Part shown: piece by piece, positions 30,892 through 41,283 of the stretch
Layout: the number at the start of each line of letters is the position of its first letter
How positions within the stretch are numbered: the first letter of the stretch is position 1
Assembly (NCBI GenBank): GCA_030674185.1
Contig: CM060307.1
Coordinates: forward strand, 78,453,635 to 78,517,634
Reading direction: 5' to 3'
DNA length: 64,000 bases
Origin: Monoplex corrugatus
Lineage: Eukaryota > Mollusca > Gastropoda > Littorinimorpha > Ranellidae
The notes under the pieces: model-generated
The model's database searches: none
Told to the model about the DNA's origin: nothing
The model's input: only the letters and a program-made list of their open reading frames with translations
Program-made: the position numbers and the translations under genes

Positions 30892-31512
30892 CATTTTTAT
30901 CATTGGTATCATTGTTATAAGAATAAAAAAAATAAGTCATAACAACAACAATAATAATAAAGAATAATAATGTAATCATAACCTATTATTATTGCTGTTA
31001 TGATTGTTGTTTTTTCTATTCTTCTTCTTAATATTGTTATTGTCATTGTTGGTTTTTTATTATCATTATTATTATTAGTAGTAGTATTATTATTATAGTT
31101 AGTGAATCAGTTGTTGTCTTCATTTTCTAATTTTGTTTGGCTTTGGATGTAAGTGTAGGGGGAGTCGGGGAGAAGATAGCTCTTAGTATTTTTGTCACAT
31201 GAGTTTTTGCTTTTCCACTTTACCTTACTGAAATATGATTATGTATGATTATGATTGCACCACCACCACCCTCCCTTATTTTAGTATTGTCTGCGTCCTC
31301 TTTCCCTGTGTTGGGGGATAGAGTTATTGTTCCATTTTTTTTCACACTTTCCTCCTGCATACCCATGATTCATGATATGAACTCGGCAAATAGGCACAGT
31401 TCTTTACAGGTTGTTCATTTATAAATTTTTATAGCAGGGACCCTTTTTCTTTAGTCAGTTGTAATTTCCATTTACAAATATAAAGGAGTTGTGACAAAAT
31501 AATCCATGTATG

Positions 31513-31765
31513 TGTGATGGACTCGCGTGGTTAAGGGGGGGGTAAGTGAGGGTGATGAATCGCAGCGCCAGGTGTGATGGACTCGCGTGGTTAAGGGGGG
31601 GTAAGTGAGGGTGATGAATCGCAGCGCCAGGTGTGATGGACTCGCGTGGTTAAGGGGGGGTAAGTGAGGGTGATGAATCGCAGCGCCAGGTGTGATGGAC
31701 TCGCGTGGTTAAGGGGGGGTAAGTGAGGGTGATGAATCGCAGCGCCAGGTGAGATGGATTCGTGG
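31513..31765. repeat. 59-60-bp minisatellite at the LTR 5' edge
   Basis: Four near-identical units starting TGTGATGGACTCGCGTGG at 31513, 31573, 31632 and 31691, then a diverged partial unit at 31750 (TGAGATGGATTCGTGGG). The first LTR bases are therefore the amplified unit. Confidence 0.9.
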
Positions 31766-32837
31766 GTTAAGGAGTTTGGTGATGGTTGCTGTGGTGGTCC
31801 TTTGAATCCAGAGCAGAAAGAGAAGTCTCTCAATCAAAAGACAAGTCCTCGTTGTGTTACTTGACTCTTTATTATCTCTTGATGAGGATAGGTAGGGAAG
31901 GAAAACAGGGAAAATGACAATAAGGGAAAAGGACCGTACTGGGATATGGAAGGAGACAAAAGAATACGAAGAAGAAGACAGGAAGGAAGACAGGTAAGAA
32001 GGAAGACGTATAAGAAGAAGACATCAAAGAGGACGGCAAAGAAGAACGGTAAGAAGACAGTGCTACAGTAACGCCGTGAAGTTGATCATCTGCTGTGAGA
32101 CTAAGGGTGGTGGCAGGAAAGGCACTCTGGTGAGACTGAGAGTGGCGGTGGAAAAGCACACGCTATGATGCGCCTTGTTAATTTGTACTCTGGGAACAGA
32201 GCATGATGGTCATATTTTCAAATCTCAAACCTTTCAGATGGCAAGGTCTGATTGGTTGTTCTCACCTAATTAATAAATCAACACTTAGTGTGTAGTTTTA
32301 ACGCAGCGCGTCAGTACACACAAGTGAAACTCTGGTCATTGTCGGGCAGTTTCGCGAGTGGGTATGTGCTCGCTATCGAGCCACAAATACCTAAGGGCGG
32401 TTGAGACAGACGCGCCCTGCGGTCATTGTCTGAGTGTTCCCGCCGGCAATTACACGGCGATTGTTCTATAATGCTAAAGTAAAGGCAGCATAAATTAGTG
32501 ACGGCCCCCTCTACGTTCTGTAAAACTACAACGTAATACTGACTGGAGATGACGACAAAATCTTGTCGTAGGCCTGCTTTAGAGTACATGTACACATTGT
32601 AGATCTGCTAATTGTTTAGCAGTGTGTTATCTACAATGTATATGCGTCATGTACTGGTTAGATCTTTGGAATGATTAATGCATAGCTATGGATAGGCAGA
32701 GGCTGTGAAATACCAGTATAATTAGGCCAAGAGAATGCAAGGCGTTTTTGATCTAGGCAAGCATGCTACACGGTGTTGCCTTTGAGCGTTGTAGGTAAAT
32801 GGGGAAAGATCGTAACAGAGCAAGGCACTCTGTTACA
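31513..32837. mobile_element. 1.3-kb insertion, probable solo LTR
   Basis: The insert begins TGTGATGGACTCG and ends CTCTGTTACA, i.e. TG...CA, and is flanked by TATG on both sides (31509-31512, 32838-32841). Copy B keeps the uninterrupted site CCATGTATGTAATTTG (38312 onward) with a single TATG. No reading frame of a transposase or polymerase is present. A 4-bp duplication with TG/CA ends fits a solo LTR; the internal region and family are unseen. Confidence 0.65.
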
Positions 32838-32877
32838 TATGTAATTTGATATGCTAGACATGTGGAAAATAACTCTG

Positions 32878-32882
32878 TGTGT

Positions 32883-32937
<55 letters not shown>

Positions 32938-32990
32938 TGTGTGTGTGTGTGTTGGTGTGTTTGTGTGTGTTTGTGTGTGTGTGTGTGGTT
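32878..32990. repeat. (TG)n microsatellite of copy A
   Basis: Compound TG/GGTG/TTTG tract after TGGAAAATAACT. Confidence 0.95.
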
Positions 32991-33261
32991 GTTTTTCATA
33001 TCCAAAACTGACAATGAACTGCAACGAATGATAGCTGTAGCACTGGATAAAAAAGGAATTAGTTTTTCCACACTGGTTGTGAGGCTTGCCAGTGATGATG
33101 ATGATGATTATGATGGTGTGATGATGATGGTGGTGGTCATGATTATATTAGTTATAATGATTGGTCTTGATGTTTTTCATGATTTCAGTGTTCTTAGTAA
33201 TGTTCTGAAAAGAGGTTGTGATTATCATTACTTCTAGTTTTGTTTTATCATTGGTATCATT

Positions 33262-33450
33262 CGTCTTCTGTCCCACCAGCGCTACCCTCGTCTTCTGTCC
33301 TGCGAATGCTGCCTTTGTCTTCTGTCCCGCCGGTGCCGCCTCCGTCTTCTGTCCTGCGGGGCCGCTTTCGTCTTCTGTTCCGTCGTTGCTGCCTTCGTCT
33401 TCTGCCCCGCTGGTGTCGCCTTCGTCTTTTGTCCCGTCGGTGTCGCCTTC
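33262..33450 (+). repeat. Degenerate 27-30-bp repeats at LINE 5' end
   Basis: Seven or so units of (T/G)TCGTCTTCTGTCCCGCCGG-type sequence, GC-rich, in frame with a proline/valine/serine-rich leader. Their number may vary among LINE copies. Confidence 0.75.
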
Positions 33451-33477
33451 GTCGCCACCTCGGCCACTGCCATATGA

Positions 33478-34021
33478 CTGTGATAAACTAAAACTATGCC
33501 TTTTTAACGCTCAGTCAACATGCAAGGATGGCAAAGCCGAAGTCATTGCTGACTTTATCGCAGATGAGCATGTTGACATTGCTTTTATCACAGAGACATG
33601 GCTTAACCCCCTTGGTCATGAACCATAGGCTACATGCTAGCCTTACTCCGAGTGGTTACAGGCTTGCTTCTTTCCATCGCTCATCCCGAGGTGGCGGTAT
33701 CGCCATCCTCTAAACAACTCACTCCATTCCCGCCTATCTTTCTCGCTGTCTCTGCCTTTCTCCCATCCTTCTTTCGAGCACGTTGAAGTATCCTTCCAAT
33801 CCACCCCTCACCCCATCACCTTCTCCCGTGTCTATCGACCTCCACCTAGCTCTGCCAACAAACTCATCACATCCACGTTTCTCTCTGACTTTGACCAACT
33901 GCTTGACCACTACTGCCTCTTACCTGAAAATCTCATCAATCTAGGTGACATCAATGTCCACTATGACAACACTCACCGTTATGACACAAGACATATCATC
34001 AACTCTCTGTCCAATCACAAT
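33478..34021 (+). pseudogene. LINE endonuclease (EEP) region
   Basis: The frame reads KLKLCLFNAQSTCKDGKAE and IAFITETWLNP (APE-type endonuclease N-terminal motifs), then stops at 33628. It resumes in other frames with PSGYRLASFHRSSRGGGIAI and, near 33930, NLGDINVHYDN (the GD.N motif). At least two frameshifts. Confidence 0.75.
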
Positions 34022-36190
34022 ATGACTCAACACATTTCTGAACCAACCCATCAAAAAGGTCACATTCTTGACTGGATCATTTCTCGTGATCACCACAATT
34101 CAGCTACTGACAACTGCTTAGTTCTTTCTACCCGTCTAACTTCAGCCCTTCCATCTGACCACTCTGCAATTCTCTGTTCTCTTGACATTTCTCCTCCTTC
34201 CTGTACCACGCGCACAGTGACTCGATGCAATCTCAAATCTATCGACCTCTCCACATTTTCATCTGATGCCTCCCGTCTCCTTTCTGAAAAGTCACATAAC
34301 CTTGCCGATGAATTCTATACTACTCTCCACCATCTTCTGGACACTCATGCTCCAGCCACAACCCGTCTTTTACCTGATCGCCCCCCTACCCCCTGGCTCA
34401 CTCATGAGATAGCCTGTGCAAAATGTGCCCGCCGCAGAGCAGAGCGCCGCTGGCGCAAATCCAAACTCACTGTACACAGGCAACTTTTCCAAGCCTCTAA
34501 AACAAAAGTATCCATCCTCATTGCATCTGCAAAAACAAGCTATTTCCAAACCAAAATCCTGAATGCCTCTTCTTCAAAAGAACTCTTCACAACCATGGAT
34601 CATCTCCTTGGCACACGAAAAGATTTACCTCTCCCAACAAAACATACAAATGAAGAACTCCCATCTACTGTATTCTCCAAGTATTTCACCACCAAAATAC
34701 AAACTCTTCGTGACAGGCTTGACAGGACACCCTGTCAACCATGCCCACCTGACCCTTCCTTCTCTGGCACACCTCTTACTACTTTTACCCCAGTCTCACA
34801 AGAAGAAATTTTCAACACAATCAGATCCATGTCGTTCAAAACCTGCGAACTGGATCCTCTTCCAGGTTCTCTCTACTCCGACTGTCTCCCTACTCTCCTC
34901 CCATTCATCACTGACATCATCAACACTTCTTTTCAAACTGGAACTGTCCCAGATTCTTTCAAGTCTGCTATTGTTCACCCTCTCCTCAAGAAACACAATT
35001 TAGACCCAAATGAACTGAAAAATTACCAGCCTATCTCTAATCTCTCTTTCTTGTCAAAACTCCTTGAAAAAGTCGTCCTCAACCAGCTGAACTCTCACCT
35101 GTCTGCCAACAATCTCCTCAATCCTTTCCAGTCAGCCTACCGCCAGTGCCATAGCACTGAAACTGCCCTACTACATATTCTCAACAATCTCCTCCTTGCA
35201 ACTGATACTGGCAAAGTCTCTCTCCTCACACTCCTTGATCTGTCTGCAGCCTTTGATACCATTGACCATGGTATTCTCCTTTCTAGACTTCATCATACTT
35301 TTGGCATCTCTGACATTGCTCTCTCCTGGTTCACTTCATATCTATCAAACAGAAAACAAACTGTTCTCATCAATGGCACTTACTCTCAACCTGCATACCT
35401 GACCTGTGGTGTTCCACAAGGATCTGTCCTTGGCCCTGTTCTTTTCACTCTTTATACCTCCCCCCTGTCCACCATCATCAACTCCCACTCTATAAAACAC
35501 CACTTCTATGCTGATGACACCCAACTTCAAGACAGTGACTCACCTGATAATAAACAGCGCCTGTTGACTCGCACCACAGAGTGTTACTCGGACATTAAGA
35601 ACTGGATGACGTTCAACAAACTTCAGCTTAATGACGACAAAACAGAAGCTATCCTCATTGGCACCCGTCAGAAACTTTCTCAGCTGCCTCCTCTTTCTCT
35701 CCCATTATGTAACACATCAGTCCCAATTTCTGATTCAGCTAAAAACCTTGGTGTCTGCATTGACTCTACCCTCTCCATGAACAACTTTGTTTCTCAAACT
35801 GCCAGATCTTGCTACTATCATCTCCATCGTATAAGCCTGATCAGGAAGTATCTCTCTGTGGAAACAACTGCAAAACTCGTTCTCTCCTTCATAATGTCTC
35901 GCATTGACTATTGCAATTCACTCCTGTCTGGTCTTCCTGCCTCCACCATTCACATCCTACAGCGCATTCAAAACAATGCTGTACGCCTTGTACTCAAAAA
36001 GAAAAAAGCTGACCACATATCTCCTCTCCTGGCACAACTTCACTGGCTCCCTGTATCAAAGCGCATACAGTACAAACTAGACACCATGTGCTACAAAAGC
36101 CTCAATAACACAGCCCCCGATTACCTGTCAAGCCTACTTGAGATCTATGTTTTCCTTAACGTACCCTCCGCTCTGCCTCCGATCCTCTGA
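34022..36190 (+). CDS. L2/CR1-like LINE ORF2: endonuclease end, reverse transcriptase, C-terminus
   Basis: Target-primed reverse transcription enzyme. Residues 1-60 finish the endonuclease (HILDWIIS, PSDHSAI). The RT domain follows at about residues 265-500: ELDPLPGSLYSDCLPTLLPF, NYQPISNLSFLSKLLEK, LLDLSAAFDTIDHGILLSRL, CGVPQGSVLGPVLF and the catalytic FYADDTQL. The thumb and C terminus (NLGVCIDSTL, SRIDYCNSLLSGLP, LHWLPVSKRIQYK) end prematurely at 36190 after IYVFLNV, where the sister copy at 16.2 kb reads IYVPSRTLCS, so a small indel truncates the last 80 residues. The ATG used is simply the first in the open segment. Confidence 0.9.
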   Translation: MTQHISEPTHQKGHILDWIISRDHHNSATDNCLVLSTRLTSALPSDHSAILCSLDISPPSCTTRTVTRCNLKSIDLSTFSSDASRLLSEKSHNLADEFYTTLHHLLDTHAPATTRLLPDRPPTPWLTHEIACAKCARRRAERRWRKSKLTVHRQLFQASKTKVSILIASAKTSYFQTKILNASSSKELFTTMDHLLGTRKDLPLPTKHTNEELPSTVFSKYFTTKIQTLRDRLDRTPCQPCPPDPSFSGTPLTTFTPVSQEEIFNTIRSMSFKTCELDPLPGSLYSDCLPTLLPFITDIINTSFQTGTVPDSFKSAIVHPLLKKHNLDPNELKNYQPISNLSFLSKLLEKVVLNQLNSHLSANNLLNPFQSAYRQCHSTETALLHILNNLLLATDTGKVSLLTLLDLSAAFDTIDHGILLSRLHHTFGISDIALSWFTSYLSNRKQTVLINGTYSQPAYLTCGVPQGSVLGPVLFTLYTSPLSTIINSHSIKHHFYADDTQLQDSDSPDNKQRLLTRTTECYSDIKNWMTFNKLQLNDDKTEAILIGTRQKLSQLPPLSLPLCNTSVPISDSAKNLGVCIDSTLSMNNFVSQTARSCYYHLHRISLIRKYLSVETTAKLVLSFIMSRIDYCNSLLSGLPASTIHILQRIQNNAVRLVLKKKKADHISPLLAQLHWLPVSKRIQYKLDTMCYKSLNNTAPDYLSSLLEIYVFLNVPSALPPIL

Positions 36191-36481
36191 CTTTTCGCTT
36201 TCCACGCACGAAGCTCAATACCTATGGTCCACGAGCCTTCTCTGTTTCTGGTCCGCTTTCCTGGAACAAACTTCCTCTCTCAGTCCGTCAGCAACCTATT
36301 TTTGTCTCCTTCAAGTCCGCTCTCAAAACTCACCTTTACTCCTCTGCATAAAATCCTGACCTCACTCAATCCCCTCTGCAGCCTGTCTCCACTCGGAGGG
36401 GAATCATATTGCAATATATAATTGTATATAATATGCTCTCTATAATTTTCCATTGTTTTTATTCTTTCTCCCCATTTATAG

Positions 36482-36482
<1 letters not shown>

Positions 36483-36562
<80 letters not shown>

Positions 36563-36618
36563 GTGGGTGCGTGTGTGCGTGCGTGCGTGTGTGTGCGTGC
36601 GTGCGTGCGTGTGTGTGT
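36483..36618. repeat. TG / CGTG tract in the LINE 3' UTR
   Basis: TG array then GTGCGTGCG units, at the same place as in the LINE copy at 16593-16680, so the tract is carried by the LINE family itself. Confidence 0.9.
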
Positions 36619-36661
36619 TTCAGCGCTTAGATTTGATTTTATCAAGATTTTGCGCTATATA

Positions 36662-37987
36662 CGAGGGTTGTTCAATTTAAGATGTCACCACCCCCTTAAA
36701 AAACGTACCTCTCATCTCAGCAACTTGAAACTTTTACATCCCCTCGAAGTATTCTCCGTTGGCTAGGATGCAAAGTTCAAGCCTCCTACGCCAATTCTCA
36801 AGCGCCCTCTGATAGTCGGTTTTAGGCAGACTAGACAACTCTGATCTTACGGCTTTGGCGAGGTCTTGTACCCGGTCAAACTTACGCCCAGCGAGCTTTT
36901 CCTTCAGAACAGGGAACAGCCAGAAGTCGCATGGGGCCAAGTCGGGGCTGTAGGGTGGGTGGTCCAAAACTTGGATCCCTTGCTCGCTCAGGAAGGTTGT
37001 GTGTGACCTTCGCCTTATGGGCACTGGCATTGTCATGCAGAAGAAGGGTCCTCTGGGTGCCGACGGTTGGGCGCTGCTCATGGATTTTTCCTACAACTTT
37101 GGGGAGCACAACTTGGGTATAGTAGGAGGCAGTGATTGTTGATTTCTCAGGCAAAATGTCAATTGCCACAAGGCCTTGCGTGTTGAAAAAAATAGAAAAC
37201 AGTCGCTTGCGACTCTGGAATCCTGGGCGAAGAACAACTGGTCGGTCTCCGTCAGGGCCAACCCACATGCGGTTGCAGCGTTTGTTGGGGATGCCATAGA
37301 ATGTGAGCCAACTCTCATCTCCCGTCACTAAGTCACACAGTCGTTTTGGCCCGTTGGGCTCAAACTCATCGAGCAGTTTGCGTGAACATGCCACCCGCTG
37401 CTGCTTCTGATCATCACTTAAGAGATGTGGCACCCATCTTGCAGCCAGTTTTCTCATGTGAAGGTCTTTGTGCAGAATGTTGTTAATGGTGCCAATTGAA
37501 AGCTCACATGCCTCGCTTAATTCCCGCACAGTCGAATGTGGATCCTCCTCTATCAGTCTTTTCACATATGCAATGTTTTGTTCGTTCCGAGCTGGTAAAG
37601 CTCGCTCTGCACGATTACCCCAATCAGATGGCACTCTACCTGCTCCTAATTGTTTGACCCACCTGCAAACTGTGCGGTAAGACACACAATCCGTTCCGTA
37701 AACAGCTTGCAAATCTGCGTGTATCTTCCTACAATCGTCACCAAGTTGTAGCCTTGTGAAAGTGTAGAAACGAAATTGCTCATTGGTGACGTCCATTTTT
37801 TTCAGGCTCAGCTATTTGAAACACATTTGTAATTACGTCATACTCCGAGTTGCGTCATGATGTCAACTTTATTTTCTGCATGCTAATCAGGTAAACTTTA
37901 AAGTTGTGTTTGGTATAAACATTTTTCTGTGCGTTGCTTCGTTTTCAAACGGCAAGCCTAGTGTCATCTTAAATTGAACAACCCTCG
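36662..37987 (-). mobile_element. Mariner-family DNA transposon
   Basis: 1326 bp with perfect terminal inverted repeats starting CGAGGGTTGTTCAATTTAAG, flanked by TA at 36660-36661 and 37988-37989. The LINE copy at 16.7 kb shows the unoccupied site GCGCTATATAAATATTG. The transposase reads on the minus strand. Confidence 0.95.
36734..37796 (-). pseudogene. Mariner transposase, one frameshift
   Basis: From ATG at 37796 the frame reads the mariner HTH start (MDVTNEQFRFYTFTRLQLG), WVPHLLSDDQKQQRV, VTGDESW (first D) and LLHDNASAHKAKVT (second D). The frame is lost near 37000 and continues in the next frame with LDHPPYSPDLAPCDFW (third D) to ANGEYFEGM and stop at 36734. The D,D,D pattern of mariner is complete apart from the frameshift. 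Otherwise well preserved, so inactivation is recent. Confidence 0.95.
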
Positions 37988-38373
37988 TAAATATTGTAAT
38001 TATTATTATTATTATTATTATTATAAGAAGAATAGAAATAACAAGTCATAACAACAATGATAATAAAGAATAATAATGTAATCATAATCTATTATTATTG
38101 TTGTTACGACTGTTGTTCTTTTTATTCTTCTTCTTAATACTGTTATTGTCATTGTTGGTTTTCTTTTTTTATTATTATTCTTATTCTTATAATTAGTGAA
38201 TCAGTTGTTCATTTGTTGTCTTCACTGTTCATTTATAAATAGCAGGGACCCTTTTTCTTTAGTCAGTTGTAATTTCCATTTACAAATATAAAGGAGTTGT
38301 TACAAAATAATCCATGTATGTAATTTGATGTGCTAGAAATACTACAGAAAAATACACAGGTCATGTGGAAAAT

Positions 38374-38546
<173 letters not shown>

Positions 38547-38559
38547 GCTGTTTTGAGCA

Positions 38560-39790
38560 CTATTACGTTGTTTCTCCTTGTAGCATGTCAGCTATCAGTG
38601 ATTCATTGGTAAGAGGGCATCCACAATTCAAACACTTTTAGATTTTGTTAGGGGGCCACATCTCCTTTTTCTTTTGTTATTTTTTGTTTCTATAGTAAAT
38701 GCCTACAAGTTTGTTGTTGTTTTTTTTTGTGGGAATTTTCACAAAATATTAGAAATGTGTATAATTTCAGGAAATTACTACACAAATCACATGAAAGTAC
38801 AACTTGTTGTGCCTAATGCATAATTCTGTTTAATTTCATGCATAAATTCCCACAAATATGGAAGCTACAGTAGTTTTAATGTACATGGGAGTGACACAAT
38901 TTAATTCTCTCAGCATAAGGAAAACACCGAACATCAAAAAGCGTCAGGAGTCATGGGATTCAATTTGTGTTGTTTATACTTAAAGGTATGCCAACCATTA
39001 AAGGGTCATGTCAGGGTTGGTGACATGTTCTCAAATACTATACACAGATAGGTACATCATGTATACCATCACTACTTTATAGTTACAGTACCAAAAAACA
39101 AACCATTAAAAAAAAAACACCTAAAAACTGCCTCAACAGACGTGAACAGTCTTTTTTTTAAAGTATGCTTCTGAAAAAAACAAAATAAAGAGTAATAGAT
39201 GTTGAGGATGATATGGATCACGAGTTTGTCGCGTAGCCAATCTACGTACTGTCACGAGTTTGTCGAGTAACCATTCTATGCACTAAAACTACTATGCTGA
39301 TTTTTTTTCTTTTTTTATTACTGACATCTATGGTACTTGGAGTGCAGAGCACGGACAGAACGAGAAAGTCGGCTACTTCCACTTCAAAATTCGATACTGC
39401 CACTAAGTTTGAGAACGAGTGAGGGTTTTTAGCTTCTTACCTTTACCCTGGTCTTGCCCGCCTTTGCCAGATATACGTCATTACATGATTATGATATACG
39501 CCTAAATCTTTAAGCCAGTTAAATGTTTTTTCATGAAGGTATTTAAACAAAATCGATAAGAAAATTAAGTTTAAAGTCAAAACAAGCTGTTGCTTTTTAG
39601 GGAAATGAAGTTCTAAAGTTGCCTGCTAACACAACTCACTCTTCTGTTTTGCAGGCTACAGACTGATTTCGTTTGTGTTGAGTTATTTTCATTTCATTTC
39701 ATAGCGATAAATACTTGGGTTAAAATATTTGTTGCAGTGTGAACAGGTAGTAATGTTTTGATTTTCATATTTTTATTTTGTTTTGCCGAC
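38560..39790. other. Unannotated AT-rich stretch, may hold LINE 5' UTR
   Basis: No gene seen. A direct repeat TCACGAGTTTGTCG lies at about 39218 and 39253. The last few hundred bases before 39815 may be the 5' UTR of the CR1-like LINE that follows. Confidence 0.5.
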
Positions 39791-39817
39791 ACATACTAGG
39801 GCCTATAGACTGTATTA

Positions 39818-40878
39818 GTGTATAGTATATCGACCAAAGGAGGTCAGCCAAAACACAGAAGAAACTCCAGAAAGGACAGTGATGAAAGGAAAAAAGGGAG
39901 CAAAGAGAAGGAAGGTGGGACAATTACGAGTGAGAACAGCAACTGTAAGTACTTTTTGTGCTTGAAATGCTCGAATGCAGTTGACGATGAAGGGAGCAAC
40001 ATAGGCAGCATTGAATGCCATAGTTGCAAACAATGGTGTCACAAAGAGTGCACCAATCTGACAGAGAGAGAGAGTTCAGTTTTCTCTCAGAGGGAAATAT
40101 AAATATTCAATGGGTATGTCCAGATTGTCTTTCTGGTGGGAAAGAAAAACGGGGGCCACTGGAAGCAAAGATAGATTTACTGCTATCCATGTTCCAGTCT
40201 GTTGAGAACAGACTGAAGAAAGTAGAAAGTGCTACTGGGGTCTGCCTGGACCAGAAAATTGAAGAAATAGTAAACAAAAAACTTGATGAAAAGATGAAGG
40301 AAAGGGAAGAGAAAGAGAAAAGGGAGTTGAACCTTATTTTGTTGGACTGACAGAGAGCAGTAAGCCAGAAAATAGTAAACAAAAAACTTGATGAAAAGAT
40401 GAAGGAAAGGGAAGAGAAAGAGAAAAGGGAGTTGAACCTTGTTGTTGTTGGACTGACAGAGAGCAGTAAGCCAGATTCCACAGAAAGACAGCAGGAAGAC
40501 ATGAAAAAAATACAGGACATTGTTAACAAAATATGTCCCGATCTACAAGACAAAAAGATAGAAGAAGCAGTGAAACTAGGCAGAGTGGGAGGGTCCAGGC
40601 CGAGACTTTTAAGGATAAAGGTCCATTCATGGAACACAAAGAGGGAGATCTTAAAAAATGCATACAAAATAAACAAGGATGTCATTGCCAAGGACAATAA
40701 AGACAGGATTTTTATAAATCCTGACTATACCCTTGCAGAAAGATTACAACAAAAAGAATTAAGAGCAGAACTGAAAAAAAGAATTGAAAATGGAGAGAAA
40801 AACTTGAAAATTCGAGGTGACAGGATTGTGACAGTGCAATCAGTAGGTGCTGCTGGGGCACATGACGTGCAACATTGA
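39818..40878 (+). pseudogene. CR1-like ORF1 with PHD-type finger and coiled coil
   Basis: The N-terminal half reads CLKCSNAVDDEG, IECHSCKQWCHKECTNLT and WVCPDCLSGG: the C4-H-C3 spacing of a PHD finger, as found in CR1 ORF1 proteins. A charged coiled coil follows (KKLDEKMKEREEKEKRELN), then a nucleic-acid-binding-like part (IEEAVKLGRVGGSRPRLLRI, FINPDYTLAERLQQKELRAE). The frame is broken at 40099 and by a tandem duplication at 40265-40470. No ATG heads the frame. Confidence 0.75.
40262..40474 (+). repeat. 106-bp tandem duplication inside CR1-like ORF1
   Basis: AATAGTAAACAAAAAACTTG to CAGAGAGCAGTAAGCCAG occurs twice in direct succession (from about 40265 and from about 40371), nearly identical. 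106 is not a multiple of three, so it breaks the frame; the first copy ends in a TGA at 40348-40350. Confidence 0.9.
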
Positions 40879-40912
40879 CAATTAAATCAGCCAGAACAGT
40901 CAAAAAATGCAG

Positions 40913-41085
40913 AAAAGGAAATTTTCCTTCTAAAATTACGTTTAATCTAACATACTTACCGTGGCTCACAAATGCAATAAGCGGCAGCGGTTTGCCAATT
41001 CTGCCTCGTAACAATAAAGTCCGAAGGGACAGTAACTCTGAGAGTGTCTACGTCTTGCGCATGCGCAGGTGCTCTTCCTCTTTTC
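40913..41085. repeat. DIRS 3' inverted terminal repeat
   Basis: From ACCGTGGCTCACAAATGCAA (40967) to GCTCTTCCTCTTTTC (about 41085) it is the reverse complement of 46512-46644. The outer 50 bp (AAAAGGAAATTTTCCTTC and on) are specific to this end. Confidence 0.9.
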
Positions 41086-41159
41086 GAGGAGACCTTGACC
41101 TTGACCCTGACTGTGGCTAGAAGGAACCAGGAAGGCGGGGAGGTCGGGAGGGACTCTGC

Positions 41160-41250
41160 GTGAGCCACGGTAAGTATGTTAGATTAAACGTAATTTTAGA
41201 AGGAAAATTTCCTTTTAATTACACATACTATACCGTGGCTCACAAATGCA
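41160..41250. repeat. DIRS internal complementary region
   Basis: The first half (GTGAGCCACGGTAAGTATGT to GGAAAATTTCC) is the reverse complement of the left outer end. The second half (TTTTAATTACACATACTATA then CCGTGGCTCAC) is the reverse complement of the right outer end. This junction is the template for circle formation in the DIRS replication model (family knowledge). Confidence 0.9.
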
Positions 41251-41283
41251 GAATAGCACTACCCGGATGGAGGGCTTACCTGG

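Larger units (their letters stand above)
30890..32900. repeat. Duplicated unit, copy A (interrupted at 31513-32837)
   Basis: 30890-31512 plus 32838-32900 align with 33243-33262 plus 38018-38400. Shared landmarks in order are TTTTATCATTGGTATCATT, AAGTCATAACAACAA, TAATAATGTAATCATAA, TTATTGTCATTGTTGGTTTT, GAATCAGTTGTT, AGCAGGGACCCTTTTTCTTT, AAATATAAAGGAGTTGT, ATCCATGTATG, AATTTGATRTGCTAGA and TGTGGAAAATAACT before a TG tract. Non-coding. Confidence 0.85.
33262..38018 (+). mobile_element. L2/CR1-like non-LTR retrotransposon, near full length, mariner inside
   Basis: Order on the plus strand: a 27-30-bp repeated 5' segment (TCGTCTTCTGTCC units, 33262-33450), endonuclease (about 33480-34200), reverse transcriptase (34780-35540) and C terminus, then a 3' UTR with a TG tract, GCGCTATATA and the (ATT)n tail at 37990-38018. 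A mariner interrupts the last 100 bp. Frameshifts near 33630-33720 and 36150 make this copy defective. Clade naming is by motif resemblance only. Confidence 0.85.

Noticed and set aside
33282..33491. Alanine/threonine/lysine-rich and arginine-rich frames at the LINE 5' end
   Set aside because: Products of the degenerate 27-30-bp repeat; no conserved domain.
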